Below are positions 49,191-57,976 of a stretch of 64,000 nt of DNA, piece after piece; position 1 is the first letter of the stretch, and the number at the start of each line of letters is the position of its first letter. The DNA is from Sinomonas sp. ASV486 (GTDB taxonomy: Bacteria; Actinomycetota; Actinomycetes; Actinomycetales; Micrococcaceae): NCBI RefSeq assembly GCF_030908215.1, contig NZ_JAVFJK010000003.1, positions 61,883-125,882 on the forward strand, written 5' to 3'. Both the position numbers and the translations under genes were made by a program. The notes beneath the pieces are model-generated. The model was not told where the DNA came from and searched no databases. It was given only the letters and a program-made list of their open reading frames with translations.

Positions 49191-49337
49191 GGAGACTCCG
49201 AGGAGGTGCTGGGGAAGGGTGCTGGGGAGTGTACGGCCGCTGGCGCCAACTACCGGGAGCGCGCCAGCCTCCGTCCCTTCCAATTTACCGCGCCCAAGAA
49301 CGGTCCGGTGAACGGATGGTGAAGTCGCGGCGCTGCG

Positions 49338-50684
49338 TCAGAAGTGCGTGGAGCAATGGGCGGGGCGTTCGACGGCGAACATCCGCGCGAACGTGAGCGA
49401 GGCTTCCGTGACGAGGCGGGCAGAACCCCCAGACCTGCCCGCACGGATCCGCCCCGCTTCGGCCAAGGTCACAGGGCTCACGCCGCCCACATAGACGGAG
49501 GAAAGCTCCGCAATGTCCAGGGCGAGGTCCCCGGGCGTGGTGTCGTCGTCCGCCAGACGCTCAATATGGCTCCTCCCCGCGGACACAGCGAGCCGGTATG
49601 TGCCGGTCGTGAAGCCGAGGGGGTCCTCGACGCGGAGCACGAGCTCGCCGTCGTGCGCGAAGTGGCGGGCGCCGAGCGCTGCCTCGACATCGAGGATCCG
49701 AAGCCACAGCATGTCGGTGTCGACGCCGAGGCGGATAGCCCGTGGATCCACGAGCGCCCACGCGAGCGGGTCTTCAACGGGGGCCTCGTCCCACTCCACG
49801 CTGCGGATGAGATCGAGCGAGCCGAGATAGTCCCACAGGCCCAGATAGGCCTCTGGTGTCGCTGCGACGAGATCGCGGATGCTGACGGTCGCGGGCTCGT
49901 GGTCCCAGCCCCTGAACGAATACGCCGCGTAGCCGTCGGCCGTGCCATCGTCGTCGAGGTGCACGGCGACGCGGAGCGCCGCATCGGTGCCGCCCGTCTC
50001 GTGGTCCCACTGGCCTGCCGCTCGGAGCCGGTACCGCTCCTGACGGTCCACCGAGCCGGGAGTGGCCCGATGGGCCCGAGCGAAGATCTTCGGCGCAAGG
50101 TCAAGCATGGCGGACGGCTCCGCCGCGATGACCCGGCCACTCGTGGGGACGGCCAGTCGGAACTGGGGTCCCGTCGTCACCGTGATCCTGCGCTCCCGTG
50201 TCGCAACCCCATAGCCGAACCGTCGATAGATCGACGCCTCCGAAGCCGTCAGGGCCGCGATCGCAACGCCGTCGGCCTTCGCGCGCGCGAGGTCCTCCCC
50301 CATGAGGCGGCGCAGGAGTCCGCGCCGACGATGATCAGAGCGCACTGTGACCGCCGTGACGAGGTGGGCCTGGACCAACTGGCCGTGGCCGACATTGAGC
50401 GTCTCGCGCAGCGTGCCGAAGGTGGCCACCGGCCGCTCGTGGCCAAACGCCGGCGACCCCGACGCCAGGGTCTCATAGGCGCCGGTCAGCTCGCGGTCGT
50501 CATCGAGGTAGGCCTGGGCGATCTTCGCGAGATGCTCCTCGCCGATGGCCTTCTCGTAGAAGCCATAGTTGACGGCGCGGATCCACTGCTCGGTCACGCC
50601 GAAGTCCGGCGCCGTGGCCGGCGCTGCGCGGAACCGACGGATCTCGTAGGCGTCTGCGGGAGACGATCCAGGCTGCACGGTCAT
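49338..50684 (-). CDS. Eis-like GNAT N-acetyltransferase
   Basis: 448 residues, a three-part Eis-type protein: N-terminal GNAT domain with acetyl-CoA loop VTVRSDHRRRGLLRRLMG near 110-127, a second GNAT-like domain, and a C-terminal sterol-carrier-protein-like domain. The terminal carboxylate expected for Eis catalysis is present as the ending THF. Eis enzymes acetylate multiple amines on aminoglycosides and other targets. The ATG at 50684 overlaps the polA stop by one base (TGATG), so it is translated with polA. Confidence 0.87.
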   Translation of the reverse strand: MTVQPGSSPADAYEIRRFRAAPATAPDFGVTEQWIRAVNYGFYEKAIGEEHLAKIAQAYLDDDRELTGAYETLASGSPAFGHERPVATFGTLRETLNVGHGQLVQAHLVTAVTVRSDHRRRGLLRRLMGEDLARAKADGVAIAALTASEASIYRRFGYGVATRERRITVTTGPQFRLAVPTSGRVIAAEPSAMLDLAPKIFARAHRATPGSVDRQERYRLRAAGQWDHETGGTDAALRVAVHLDDDGTADGYAAYSFRGWDHEPATVSIRDLVAATPEAYLGLWDYLGSLDLIRSVEWDEAPVEDPLAWALVDPRAIRLGVDTDMLWLRILDVEAALGARHFAHDGELVLRVEDPLGFTTGTYRLAVSAGRSHIERLADDDTTPGDLALDIAELSSVYVGGVSPVTLAEAGRIRAGRSGGSARLVTEASLTFARMFAVERPAHCSTHF

Positions 50685-53425
50685 CAGTGGCCGGCCTCGT
50701 TCCACGTCCGACCGACGCCGATCTGGACGTCGAGCGGAACGCTCAGCTCGGCGGCGCCTCCCATCTCGGCCTCGACGATCTCCCGCACGGTGGCCTCTTC
50801 GCCGGGAGCCACCTCGACCACGAGCTCGTCGTGGATCTGGAGCAGCAGCCGCGACCCGATCCCACGCTCGCGGAGCTGGCCCTCAACGCCGATCATGGCC
50901 CGCTTGATGATATCCGCGGCCGATCCCTGGATCGGCGAGTTGAGGGCGATGCGCTCGGCCAGCTCGCGGTGCGCCCGGTTCGGGCTCGTGAGATCGGGCA
51001 GGTACCGGCGGCGACCGAAGATCGTCTGGGTGTAGCCGTCCTGCCGGGCCTGCTCGACGACGCCACGGAGGTAGTCCCGCACCGCACCGAACCGGTCGAA
51101 GTAGTCCTTCATGAGGGTCCTCGCCTCGTCGACCGAGATCTCCAGCTGCTTGGACAGGCCGAAGGATGAGAGCCCGTACGCCAGTCCGTAGGACATCGCC
51201 TTGACCTTGGACCGCATCTCGCTCGTCACGTCCGCCGGCTCGACGTGGAAGATGCGCGAGCCCACGAACCGGTGCAGGTCCTCACCTGCGCGGTACGCGT
51301 CGATGAGTCCTTCGTCGCCGGAGAGGTGAGCCATGATGCGCATCTCGATCTGCGAGTAGTCGGCCGAGAGCAGCGACTCGTATCCCTCGCCGGCAACGAA
51401 CACGTCGCGCACGCGGCGCCCCTCCTCGGATCGGATGGGGATGTTCTGGAGGTTGGGGTTGTTGGAGGAGAGCCGCCCGGTCGCGGCGATGGTCTGCGCG
51501 TAGGTCGTGTGGATGCGCCCGTCCTTCGTGACGGCCTTCTTGAGCGTCTCGACCATCTGCCTCAGCTTGCTCGACTCACGGTGGGCCATGAGCGCTTCGA
51601 GGAACGGGTGCCCGGTCCTGTCCAGGAGCTCCTTGAGCGAGGCGGCGTCGGTCGTGTACCCGGTCTTGATCTTCTTGGTCTTGGGAAGCTCGAGTTCTTC
51701 GAAGAGGACCGTCTGGAGCTGCTTGGGCGAGCCGAGGTTGACCTCGTGCCCGATGGCCCCGTAGGCGGCCGCGGCCGCCTGCTCGCTCGTCGCACCGAGC
51801 TCGTCCAGGAGTCCATCGATCTGCTTCTCATCGACGGTGATGCCCGCCCACTCCATGTCCAGCAGGACCCGGGAGAGCGGTAGCTCCATCTCCCGCAGGA
51901 GAGCGGTCGCGCCGAACTGCTCGAGCTGCGGGACGAGCGTATCGTGGAGGGCGCGCACGACGGCGGCCTCCCGGGCGAGCGCCGCGGCCGCGGCTTCCGC
52001 GCCGGCCAGGTTAAGCGCGAGCTGGCCCGTCTGCTGACCGCCGGCAGCGAGCTCGATGCCCAGGTGGTGCTGCGCGAGATCGGCCAGCGCGTAGGAGCGC
52101 CGGTCCGGTTCTGCGAGGTAGCCCGAAATCGAGACGTCGTCCATGAGGCCCGCGACCTCCGCACCCAGACCGCGCAGGGCCTTGGCTGCCTCCTTGAACT
52201 CGGCCATGGCCTTGGGCACTGATGCGTCTGCGAGCCACGCTCGCAGCGGTGCGGGAACCCCGGCCTCGACGGGCACCACAACCGCCGATTCCGCCGTCGC
52301 GAGTGCAATCGACTCTGCTGCCGGCCGGGGGCTGCCCCCGTCGGTGCGGACGGCGACCGCCACGGGTGCCTCACCCGCGCCCGCGGCGAGGGCCTCGAGC
52401 GCGGCGACCAGCGCGCCGTCGTCCGCCGCGACGGTGTGCGGCGGAACGTGGAAGGAGTCCTCGACCCCCTCAGGGCCTTCGGTGTCGAAGATGTCATAGA
52501 CGCGCGTCCGGAGGGCTTTGAACTCGAGCTCGTCGAAGAGCGACTCCACGGCAGTGCGCTCGGGCCGCGGATCCGCGAGCTCGTCGAGAGCGACCGGCAG
52601 TTCGAGATCGGTGAGGAGCCGGTTGAGCCGGCGGTTGCGCTGGACGGACTCCATGTTGTCCCGGAGGCTCTCCCCCGCCTTGCCCTTGATCTCGCTGGCG
52701 TGGGCGAGAACGCCCTCGAGACCGTCGTACTGGGTGATCCATTTGGCCGCGGTCTTGGGGCCGACTCCGGGGACGCCCGGGAGGTTGTCGGCGCTTTCGC
52801 CGACGAGCGCCGCCAGATCCGGATACCGTGCGGGCGGAACGAAGTACTTCTCCTCGATCGCGGCGGCGTCCATGCGCGGGATGTCGCTCACGCCCTTGCG
52901 CGGGTAGAGCACGAACACGTTGTCATTGACGAGCTGGAACGTGTCCCGGTCTCCCGAGACGAGGAGGACCTCGTAGCCCGCAGCCGACCCCTGGGCCGCG
53001 AGGGTGGCGAGGATATCGTCGGCCTCGTGGCCGGGCAGCTCCATCGTGCGGATGCCCAAGGCGTCCATGACCCGCTTGATGTAGCCGATCTGCCCGGCGA
53101 ACTCGGGCGGCGTCGCGTTGCGGCCTTCCTTGTACTCGCTGTATTCGGCCTTGCGGTGCGTCGTCTCGTCGCTGACATCGAAGGCGACCGCGATGTGGGT
53201 GGGCTTCTGGTCGCGCACGAGGTTGATGAGCATCGACGTGAAGCCGTGGACCGCGTTCGTGTGCTGCCCCGCCGCATTGACGAAGCTCTCAGCAGGGAGT
53301 GCGAAGAAGGCCCGGAAGGCCATCGAGTGCCCGTCGAGGACCAGCAGCCTCGGCCGCTCTCCCCCGCTGGCTCCCCCCGAGATGGAGGTGGCGGGTGCGG
53401 CGAGGGTTTGGCTGGTTTCAGTCAC
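50684..53425 (-). CDS. polA: DNA polymerase I
   Basis: 913 residues. An N-terminal 5'-3' nuclease (RLLVLDGHSMAFRAFFAL, GHEADDILATLA, VSGDRDTFQLV, LPGVPGVGPKTAAKW), a middle domain, and a C-terminal polymerase with motif A DYSQIEMRIMAH and motif C IHDELVVEV. The middle domain shows no DxE-type proofreading motif, so exonuclease activity is probably lost, as in other actinobacteria. It fills gaps after UvrABC incision. GTG start at 53425, seven bases from TAGGCT; an ATG at 53446 is in frame but would precede that element. Confidence 0.96.
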   Translation of the reverse strand: MTETSQTLAAPATSISGGASGGERPRLLVLDGHSMAFRAFFALPAESFVNAAGQHTNAVHGFTSMLINLVRDQKPTHIAVAFDVSDETTHRKAEYSEYKEGRNATPPEFAGQIGYIKRVMDALGIRTMELPGHEADDILATLAAQGSAAGYEVLLVSGDRDTFQLVNDNVFVLYPRKGVSDIPRMDAAAIEEKYFVPPARYPDLAALVGESADNLPGVPGVGPKTAAKWITQYDGLEGVLAHASEIKGKAGESLRDNMESVQRNRRLNRLLTDLELPVALDELADPRPERTAVESLFDELEFKALRTRVYDIFDTEGPEGVEDSFHVPPHTVAADDGALVAALEALAAGAGEAPVAVAVRTDGGSPRPAAESIALATAESAVVVPVEAGVPAPLRAWLADASVPKAMAEFKEAAKALRGLGAEVAGLMDDVSISGYLAEPDRRSYALADLAQHHLGIELAAGGQQTGQLALNLAGAEAAAAALAREAAVVRALHDTLVPQLEQFGATALLREMELPLSRVLLDMEWAGITVDEKQIDGLLDELGATSEQAAAAAYGAIGHEVNLGSPKQLQTVLFEELELPKTKKIKTGYTTDAASLKELLDRTGHPFLEALMAHRESSKLRQMVETLKKAVTKDGRIHTTYAQTIAATGRLSSNNPNLQNIPIRSEEGRRVRDVFVAGEGYESLLSADYSQIEMRIMAHLSGDEGLIDAYRAGEDLHRFVGSRIFHVEPADVTSEMRSKVKAMSYGLAYGLSSFGLSKQLEISVDEARTLMKDYFDRFGAVRDYLRGVVEQARQDGYTQTIFGRRRYLPDLTSPNRAHRELAERIALNSPIQGSAADIIKRAMIGVEGQLRERGIGSRLLLQIHDELVVEVAPGEEATVREIVEAEMGGAAELSVPLDVQIGVGRTWNEAGH

Positions 53426-53432
53426 AGGTGCC

Positions 53433-53438
53433 AGCCTA
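53433..53438 (-). promoter_or_regulatory. -10 element of polA (leaderless)
   Basis: Minus-strand TAGGCT, seven bases from the GTG at 53425. Confidence 0.5.
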
Positions 53439-53444
53439 GTGGCC

Positions 53445-53981
53445 ATGCATGACAATTTCATTCGGCCCGCAGCGGCCTCCGATGCCCGTCCGTCCGCCGA
53501 TCCGCCCGGAAATCCGGTCGATCCCGCGGTCGCTGCGGAGCTCGAAGCGGCGGGGATCCCGGTCGGGCTGAGACCGCTTCTGGCCGCGCACGGCGTCGGG
53601 GCCCTCGTGGTCAAGCTGGGCATCGTCTTCGAGGAACTCTCCGCCGCACGCGCGGTCGCGACCATGCCGGTGGCAGGGAATACGCAGGTGGCAGGCATCC
53701 TCCATGGCGGCGCGAGCGCAGTCCTCGCGGAGACGCTCGGCTCCTTCGCCGCGTGGGTCCATGCCGGCCCGGGCCGCCATGCGGTGGGCGTTGACCTCAA
53801 CGCGACCCACCACCGCCCCGCGGCCCTGGGCCGAGTGCGCGGAACGTGCACCGCCCTGCACCTCGGGCGGACCATCGCGACCCATGAGATCGTCATCACC
53901 GACGAAGAGGGGCACCGCGTGTGCACGGCCCGCATCACGAACCTCGTGCGGGACAACCCGGCGGGATCCCGCGCCGGCTGA
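53445..53981 (+). CDS. PaaI-family hotdog thioesterase
   Basis: 178 residues. A hotdog-fold acyl-CoA thioesterase: GILHGGASAVLAETLGSFA near 86-104 holds the catalytic region of PaaI relatives, followed by VGVDLNATHHRPA and GRTIATHEIVI. It cleaves CoA from aryl or acyl thioesters in the cytoplasm. The N-terminal 30 residues are extra. The ATG at 53445 is only 19 bases from the divergent polA start. The frame is open further upstream only through polA antisense sequence. Confidence 0.88.
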   Translation: MHDNFIRPAAASDARPSADPPGNPVDPAVAAELEAAGIPVGLRPLLAAHGVGALVVKLGIVFEELSAARAVATMPVAGNTQVAGILHGGASAVLAETLGSFAAWVHAGPGRHAVGVDLNATHHRPAALGRVRGTCTALHLGRTIATHEIVITDEEGHRVCTARITNLVRDNPAGSRAG

Positions 53982-54033
53982 TGAGGGTCCGGCCGGGGGT
54001 GATGCCCGTCCGCATCGGGGCGCGTTGACCCGG

Positions 54034-54597
54034 TCAGTCGCCCGGCGCGGGCGGCGGCATGCTCCTCCGGTAGCGCAGCTCCACGGTGCCATCGCGTTCA
54101 GTGAGGCCCTCGAGTGTGAACTCCGAGGGGACACCCAGCGGGTTTCCGCCCAGCACCGGGACGCCGCCGCCGAGCGCGACCGGGACGATCGTGAGCACGA
54201 TGCGGTCAATGAGCCCCGCGGCGAGGAACTGCCCCGCGAGCGATCCTCCGCCCGCGATGTACACGTCCTTCTCCCCCGCGTCACGGCGCAGCTCTTCCGC
54301 GAAGGTGTCGACATCGCCGCGCACGAGGACCACGTCAGCGCCGTCGTCCACACCGAGCTCGTGGTGGGTGAAGACCCAGCATGGCACCTTGTAGGGCCAT
54401 TGGCCGGGTACGTGTGCGCGAATCCACTCATACGTTCCGCCGCCCATCGCGATGCATCCGACCCCTGCCTCGAACGCCTTGTAGGACGCCCCGAGGCCCT
54501 CGACGGAATCGAAGGCGGTGAGCCAGTCGAGGCCACCGTTGTCCTGCGCGATGTAGCCGTCCAGGCTGCTTCCCACGAAGTACACGAAGTCAGACAT
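54034..54597 (-). CDS. Dihydrofolate-reductase-like RibD C-terminal domain protein
   Basis: 187 residues of the RibD_C/DHFR-like family. N-terminus VYFVGSSLDGYIAQDNGGLDWL, the NADPH-binding block DVYIAGGGSLAGQFL near 111-125 and LTIVPVALGGGVPVLGG are diagnostic. Stand-alone members are reductases of uncertain substrate rather than true folate or riboflavin enzymes. TAGTGT six bases before its ATG gives a leaderless start. It is divergent from the PadR gene (118 bases). Confidence 0.87.
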   Translation of the reverse strand: MSDFVYFVGSSLDGYIAQDNGGLDWLTAFDSVEGLGASYKAFEAGVGCIAMGGGTYEWIRAHVPGQWPYKVPCWVFTHHELGVDDGADVVLVRGDVDTFAEELRRDAGEKDVYIAGGGSLAGQFLAAGLIDRIVLTIVPVALGGGVPVLGGNPLGVPSEFTLEGLTERDGTVELRYRRSMPPPAPGD

Positions 54598-54603
54598 GGC
54601 CCC

Positions 54604-54609
54604 ACACTA
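54604..54609 (-). promoter_or_regulatory. -10 element of DHFR-like gene (leaderless)
   Basis: Minus-strand TAGTGT, six bases from the ATG at 54597. Confidence 0.5.
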
Positions 54610-54715
54610 GCCACGCCACCATGGCTTTCCCAGAACCTTCGGCGGCCGTGGACTTGGCCAGACTGCGGCGCTACCGTCAAGACCTATCGTTCTCGATTCA
54701 CTCCAGGAGAGCAGA

Positions 54716-55258
54716 ATGCGCAATTCATTCCCGGCGGGTAAATTTGGCGCCCCCCGTATCGATGGGATCTTCCAAGCCGTCGAGGAGCTGCGTTCACGGT
54801 TTGAGAAGCGCTCAGGCACCCGCGCAGGGCAAGGCGAGGTGCGGTCGGCGGTGCTGGCCCTCCTTGCGGAACAGCCGATGCATGGCTATCAGATCATCCG
54901 TGAGATCGAGGAGCGCAGCAGTGGCGGCTGGAAGCCGAGCGCCGGCTCCGTCTACCCCACGCTGCAGCTGCTGGCAGATGAGGGGCTCATCAGCGCCGAG
55001 GAGTCCGGCGGCCGAAGGATCTACTCGCTGACGGAGGCAGGTCGGGACGACGCTGCGCGCGCCGAATCGTCTGCGCCATGGGCGTCGACAGGTGCGGCAT
55101 CCGGCACCGGGTTCGCGGCGCTTCCGAGGGCCGGTGTCGAGCTCGCTCAGGCCGCCGCCCAAGTGGGGCGTACCGGGTCGCCGGAGCAGGTGGAGCGGGC
55201 CGTGGCGGTGCTCGACGAGGCACGCCGTCGTCTGTATGCGATCCTCGCCCAGGACTGA
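54716..55258 (+). CDS. PadR-family transcriptional regulator
   Basis: 180 residues. A PadR winged helix: VRSAVLALLAEQPMHGYQII near 42-61 and PSAGSVYPTLQLLADEGLI near 74-92, then SGGRRIYSLTEAG as the wing. The C-terminal helices that form the dimer are Ala-rich. The ATG at 54716 has AGGAGA upstream. It precedes the ABC1-kinase gene by five bases and so probably shares its transcript; that kinase or the divergent DHFR-like gene may be its target. Confidence 0.9.
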   Translation: MRNSFPAGKFGAPRIDGIFQAVEELRSRFEKRSGTRAGQGEVRSAVLALLAEQPMHGYQIIREIEERSSGGWKPSAGSVYPTLQLLADEGLISAEESGGRRIYSLTEAGRDDAARAESSAPWASTGAASGTGFAALPRAGVELAQAAAQVGRTGSPEQVERAVAVLDEARRRLYAILAQD

Positions 55259-55263
55259 CGGGG

Positions 55264-56973
55264 GTGACGTCGATTCGTCGGGACCGAGGGGACCCGGTAC
55301 CCGGCGCGGGGGGCACCCGTGCCCGTTACCGGCGAATCCTGCGCTTCGCCGGGTGGCACCTCGCCGTCACCTGGTGGTTCGAGCTGGTTCTCCCACGGGT
55401 TGGGCTGGGCGGCATTTCCGAGCGCACTCGCACCGCGAGGATGCGGCGCTTCGCGCAGCGCTTCCACCTGCTCGCGGTCGACTTGGGCGGCCTGATGATC
55501 AAGGTGGGCCAGTTCCTCTCGTCCAGGCTGGACGTGCTTCCGCCTGAGATCACGAGAGAGCTCGAGGGTCTGCAGGATGAGGTGCCCCCGGTCCCGTTCC
55601 CCGCAATCTGCGCACTTGCCGAGACGGAGCTGGGCCACCTGGACCAGGTCTTCTCGTCGCTCGAGGAGATCCCACTCGCCGCGGCATCCCTCGGCCAGGC
55701 ACACCGTGCGCAACTCCTTCCCGTCCATGCCGCGGAAGCGGGGGTCGAGGGCGTGGTGGTGAAGGTGCAGCGCCCTGGAATCGACGCGATTGTCGAGGTC
55801 GATCTGGCCGCACTGCGCAAGGTAGGAGGCTGGCTCCGCCACGTGCGGGTGGTGTCCGATCGGGTGGACGTGGCGGCTCTCGTCGAAGAGTTCGCGCAGA
55901 CAAGTCTGGAGGAGATCGACTACCTGCATGAGGCAGCGAATGCAGAGCGCTTCGCGGCTGATTTCGCCGATGACGACCGTGTGGGTGTGCCCGACGTCGC
56001 CTGGGAGTGGACCACCCGCCGCGTGCTCACGCTCGCAGACGTCTCGGCGATCAAGATCACGGACTTGAAGGCACTGCTTGCGGCGGGCATCGATCCGGTG
56101 CAGGTTGCCCCCGTTTTTGCGTCGGTCATGTTCGACCAGATGTTCAAGAACGGCTTCTTCCACGCCGATCCGCACCCCGGCAACATCTTCGTCACTCCGG
56201 CTGAGGATTCACCCGCAGGACGCCCGTGGAAGCTGACGTTCATCGACTTCGGCATGATGGGCGAGGTTCCGTCCAGCACCCGCAGCGGCCTGCGGAAGCT
56301 CCTGATCGCGGCCGCCTCGCGTGACGGAAAGGGCCTGGTAGCCGCGATCAACGACATAGGCGCCCTGGTGCCGTCAACCGACACAACAGAGCTTGAGCGG
56401 GCGATGACGCAGCTCTTCGCCCGGTTTGGTGGGATGGGCTTCGCCGAGCTTCGCGAGGTGGACCAGAAGGAGTTCCTTGACTTCGCCGTGGAGTTCGGCG
56501 ACGTCGTCCGCTCGCTGCCCTTCCAGTTGCCCGAGAATTTCCTGCTCATCATCCGGGCGATGTCACTGACCTCGGGCGTGTGCAGCTCGCTGGACGCTCG
56601 CTTCAATCTGTGGGATGCGGTCGAGCCCTACGCGGCGCAGCTGCTGCGCGACGAGCGTGGCAACATCGTGCAGGACGTAGCCCAGGAGGCGCTCGATGCA
56701 GCGGGACTCGTCTTGCGTCTGCCGAAACGCCTGGACGGGCTTGTCGCCCGCATCGAGGACGGTTCACTGTCCGTGGCCAATCCGCGTCTGGAACGGCAGA
56801 TGGCGCGCCTTAACCGCGCGGCCCAGCGATCGGCATCGGCTCTCGTATTCGGCGCGTTGCTCATCGCAGGTTCCGTGGTCCGGGGGGACGACTCGATGCT
56901 CGGCAGCGTGCTCATGATCGTGTCTGTGGTTCCGTTGCTCCACGGGCTGTGGGTAGGGAGCCGCGGTCGCTGA
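55264..56973 (+). CDS. ABC1/UbiB-family atypical kinase
   Basis: 569 residues. The ABC1 hallmark KxGQ motif is in MIKVGQFLSSR near 79-89, the Ala-rich nucleotide loop in AAASLGQAHRAQL, the lysine in VVVKVQRPG, and the catalytic core in FHADPHPGNIFV and FIDFGMMGEV. Two hydrophobic helices end the protein, anchoring it in the membrane. UbiB/COQ8 relatives are ATPases supporting quinone lipid synthesis; with menaquinone organisms the role is unclear. GTG start at 55264; no strong ribosome site, so coupling to the PadR gene is likely. Confidence 0.9.
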   Translation: MTSIRRDRGDPVPGAGGTRARYRRILRFAGWHLAVTWWFELVLPRVGLGGISERTRTARMRRFAQRFHLLAVDLGGLMIKVGQFLSSRLDVLPPEITRELEGLQDEVPPVPFPAICALAETELGHLDQVFSSLEEIPLAAASLGQAHRAQLLPVHAAEAGVEGVVVKVQRPGIDAIVEVDLAALRKVGGWLRHVRVVSDRVDVAALVEEFAQTSLEEIDYLHEAANAERFAADFADDDRVGVPDVAWEWTTRRVLTLADVSAIKITDLKALLAAGIDPVQVAPVFASVMFDQMFKNGFFHADPHPGNIFVTPAEDSPAGRPWKLTFIDFGMMGEVPSSTRSGLRKLLIAAASRDGKGLVAAINDIGALVPSTDTTELERAMTQLFARFGGMGFAELREVDQKEFLDFAVEFGDVVRSLPFQLPENFLLIIRAMSLTSGVCSSLDARFNLWDAVEPYAAQLLRDERGNIVQDVAQEALDAAGLVLRLPKRLDGLVARIEDGSLSVANPRLERQMARLNRAAQRSASALVFGALLIAGSVVRGDDSMLGSVLMIVSVVPLLHGLWVGSRGR

Positions 56974-57061
56974 GTCACGTGGCCAGCGGTGACGGCGCTC
57001 AAGGCCCTGCCCGCAGTGACCGGGCCGCCGCTCCCAAGGCCTCCGAACCCAGAAGACACTG

Positions 57062-57143
57062 TGCCCGAGGTGGGACTCGAACCCACACACCTTTCGATAC
57101 CGCATTTTGAGTGCGGCGCGTCTGCCAATTCCGCCACTCGGGC
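57062..57143 (-). tRNA. tRNA-Leu (anticodon CAA)
   Basis: The minus strand reads GCCCGAG at the 5' end, pairing over seven bases with CTCGGGC near the 3' end, with A as discriminator. The D-arm contains GGCGGAATTGGCAGACGC, the anticodon arm is CCGCA-CTCAAAA-TGCGG with CAA at positions 34-36 (codon UUG), there is a long variable arm typical of Leu, and the T-arm has GGTTCGAGTCC. CCA is not encoded. A GGCCACC-TG-GGTGGCC palindrome lies just 5' (57148-57163). Confidence 0.95.
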
Positions 57144-57183
57144 CAACGGCCACCTGGGTGGCCTCCGCGACTACTGTACCCGG

Positions 57184-57189
57184 TAGGAT
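57184..57189 (+). promoter_or_regulatory. Possible pdtaR -10 element
   Basis: TAGGAT about 40 bases before the pdtaR start, giving a short leader with an AAGGAG site (57218-57223). Confidence 0.35.
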
Positions 57190-57228
57190 CGAGGGCAGAA
57201 ACATCCGCCTGACTCTCAAGGAGCCCGC

Positions 57229-57855
57229 GTGTCAGATAAGACCCCCCAGCCCGGCCTGGCCGATGAGAAGACGGACACCTCTGCGCCAACGCGCCGCGTC
57301 ATCGTGGCCGAGGACGAGACCCTCATCCGTCTCGACATCATCGAGATCCTCCGCGGGGAGGGCTACGACGTCGTCGCGGAGGCCGACAACGGGCAGCGCG
57401 CCGTCGAGCTCGCCGAGCAGCTCAAGCCGGACCTCGTGCTGATGGACGTCAAGATGCCCATCATGGACGGCATCACGGCCGCCGAGAAGATCGTCAAGGC
57501 GCGCATCGCTCCCGTCGTGCTCCTGACCGCCTTCAGCCAGAAGGAACTCGTGGAGCGCGCCCGCGACGCCGGCGCGATGGCCTACGTCGTCAAGCCGTTC
57601 ACGCCCAACGACCTCCTCCCGGCCCTCGAGATCGCGCTCTCGCGCCACGAGGAGATCAGGGCCCTCGAGTCCGAGGTCACAGACCTCAAGGAGCAGTTCG
57701 CCACGCGCAAGCTCGTTGAGCGTGCCAAGAGCCTCCTCATCACGAAGATGGGCCTCACAGAGCCCGAGGCATTCCGCTGGATCCAGAAGACGTCGATGGA
57801 CCGCCGGCTGAGCATGCGCGAGGTCTCGGAGACCATCATCAACCAGGTCACCTGA
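57229..57855 (+). CDS. pdtaR: ANTAR-domain response regulator PdtaR
   Basis: 208 residues. The receiver domain has the acidic pocket AEDE near 27-30, the phosphoacceptor Asp near 73 (LMDVKMPIMDG), Thr near 100 and Lys near 122 (VVKPF). A C-terminal ANTAR RNA-binding domain follows (near 148-203, ERAKSLLITKMGLTEPEAFRW). ANTAR regulators act as antiterminators on hairpin pairs in mRNA leaders; the partner kinase PdtaS is usually encoded elsewhere. The GTG at 57229 has AAGGAG five bases upstream. Very close to M. tuberculosis Rv1626. Confidence 0.95.
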   Translation: MSDKTPQPGLADEKTDTSAPTRRVIVAEDETLIRLDIIEILRGEGYDVVAEADNGQRAVELAEQLKPDLVLMDVKMPIMDGITAAEKIVKARIAPVVLLTAFSQKELVERARDAGAMAYVVKPFTPNDLLPALEIALSRHEEIRALESEVTDLKEQFATRKLVERAKSLLITKMGLTEPEAFRWIQKTSMDRRLSMREVSETIINQVT

Positions 57856-57903
57856 GGTCGGAGTCCGGCGGCGACGGCAACATCAGCGTCGTCGGACGAC
57901 GGC

Positions 57904-57936
57904 GAAGGGCGGCACCCGCTGTGGGTGCCGCCCTTC
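57904..57936. terminator. Bidirectional terminator between pdtaR and pyk
   Basis: A perfect 14-bp stem, GAAGGGCGGCACCC with GGGTGCCGCCCTTC, around a 5-base loop, lying between convergent genes. Only TTC and short T runs flank it. Confidence 0.75.
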
Positions 57937-57976
57937 TTCGTGGTCGGCAGATGCCGGCCAGATGCCGGAGCGCCGA

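Noticed and set aside
57148-57163. GGCCACC-TG-GGTGGCC palindrome as a terminator for pdtaR or the tRNA
   Set aside because: It lies at the 5' side of both the tRNA and pdtaR, where no transcript should end. More likely a chance GC palindrome or part of the tRNA 5' leader.
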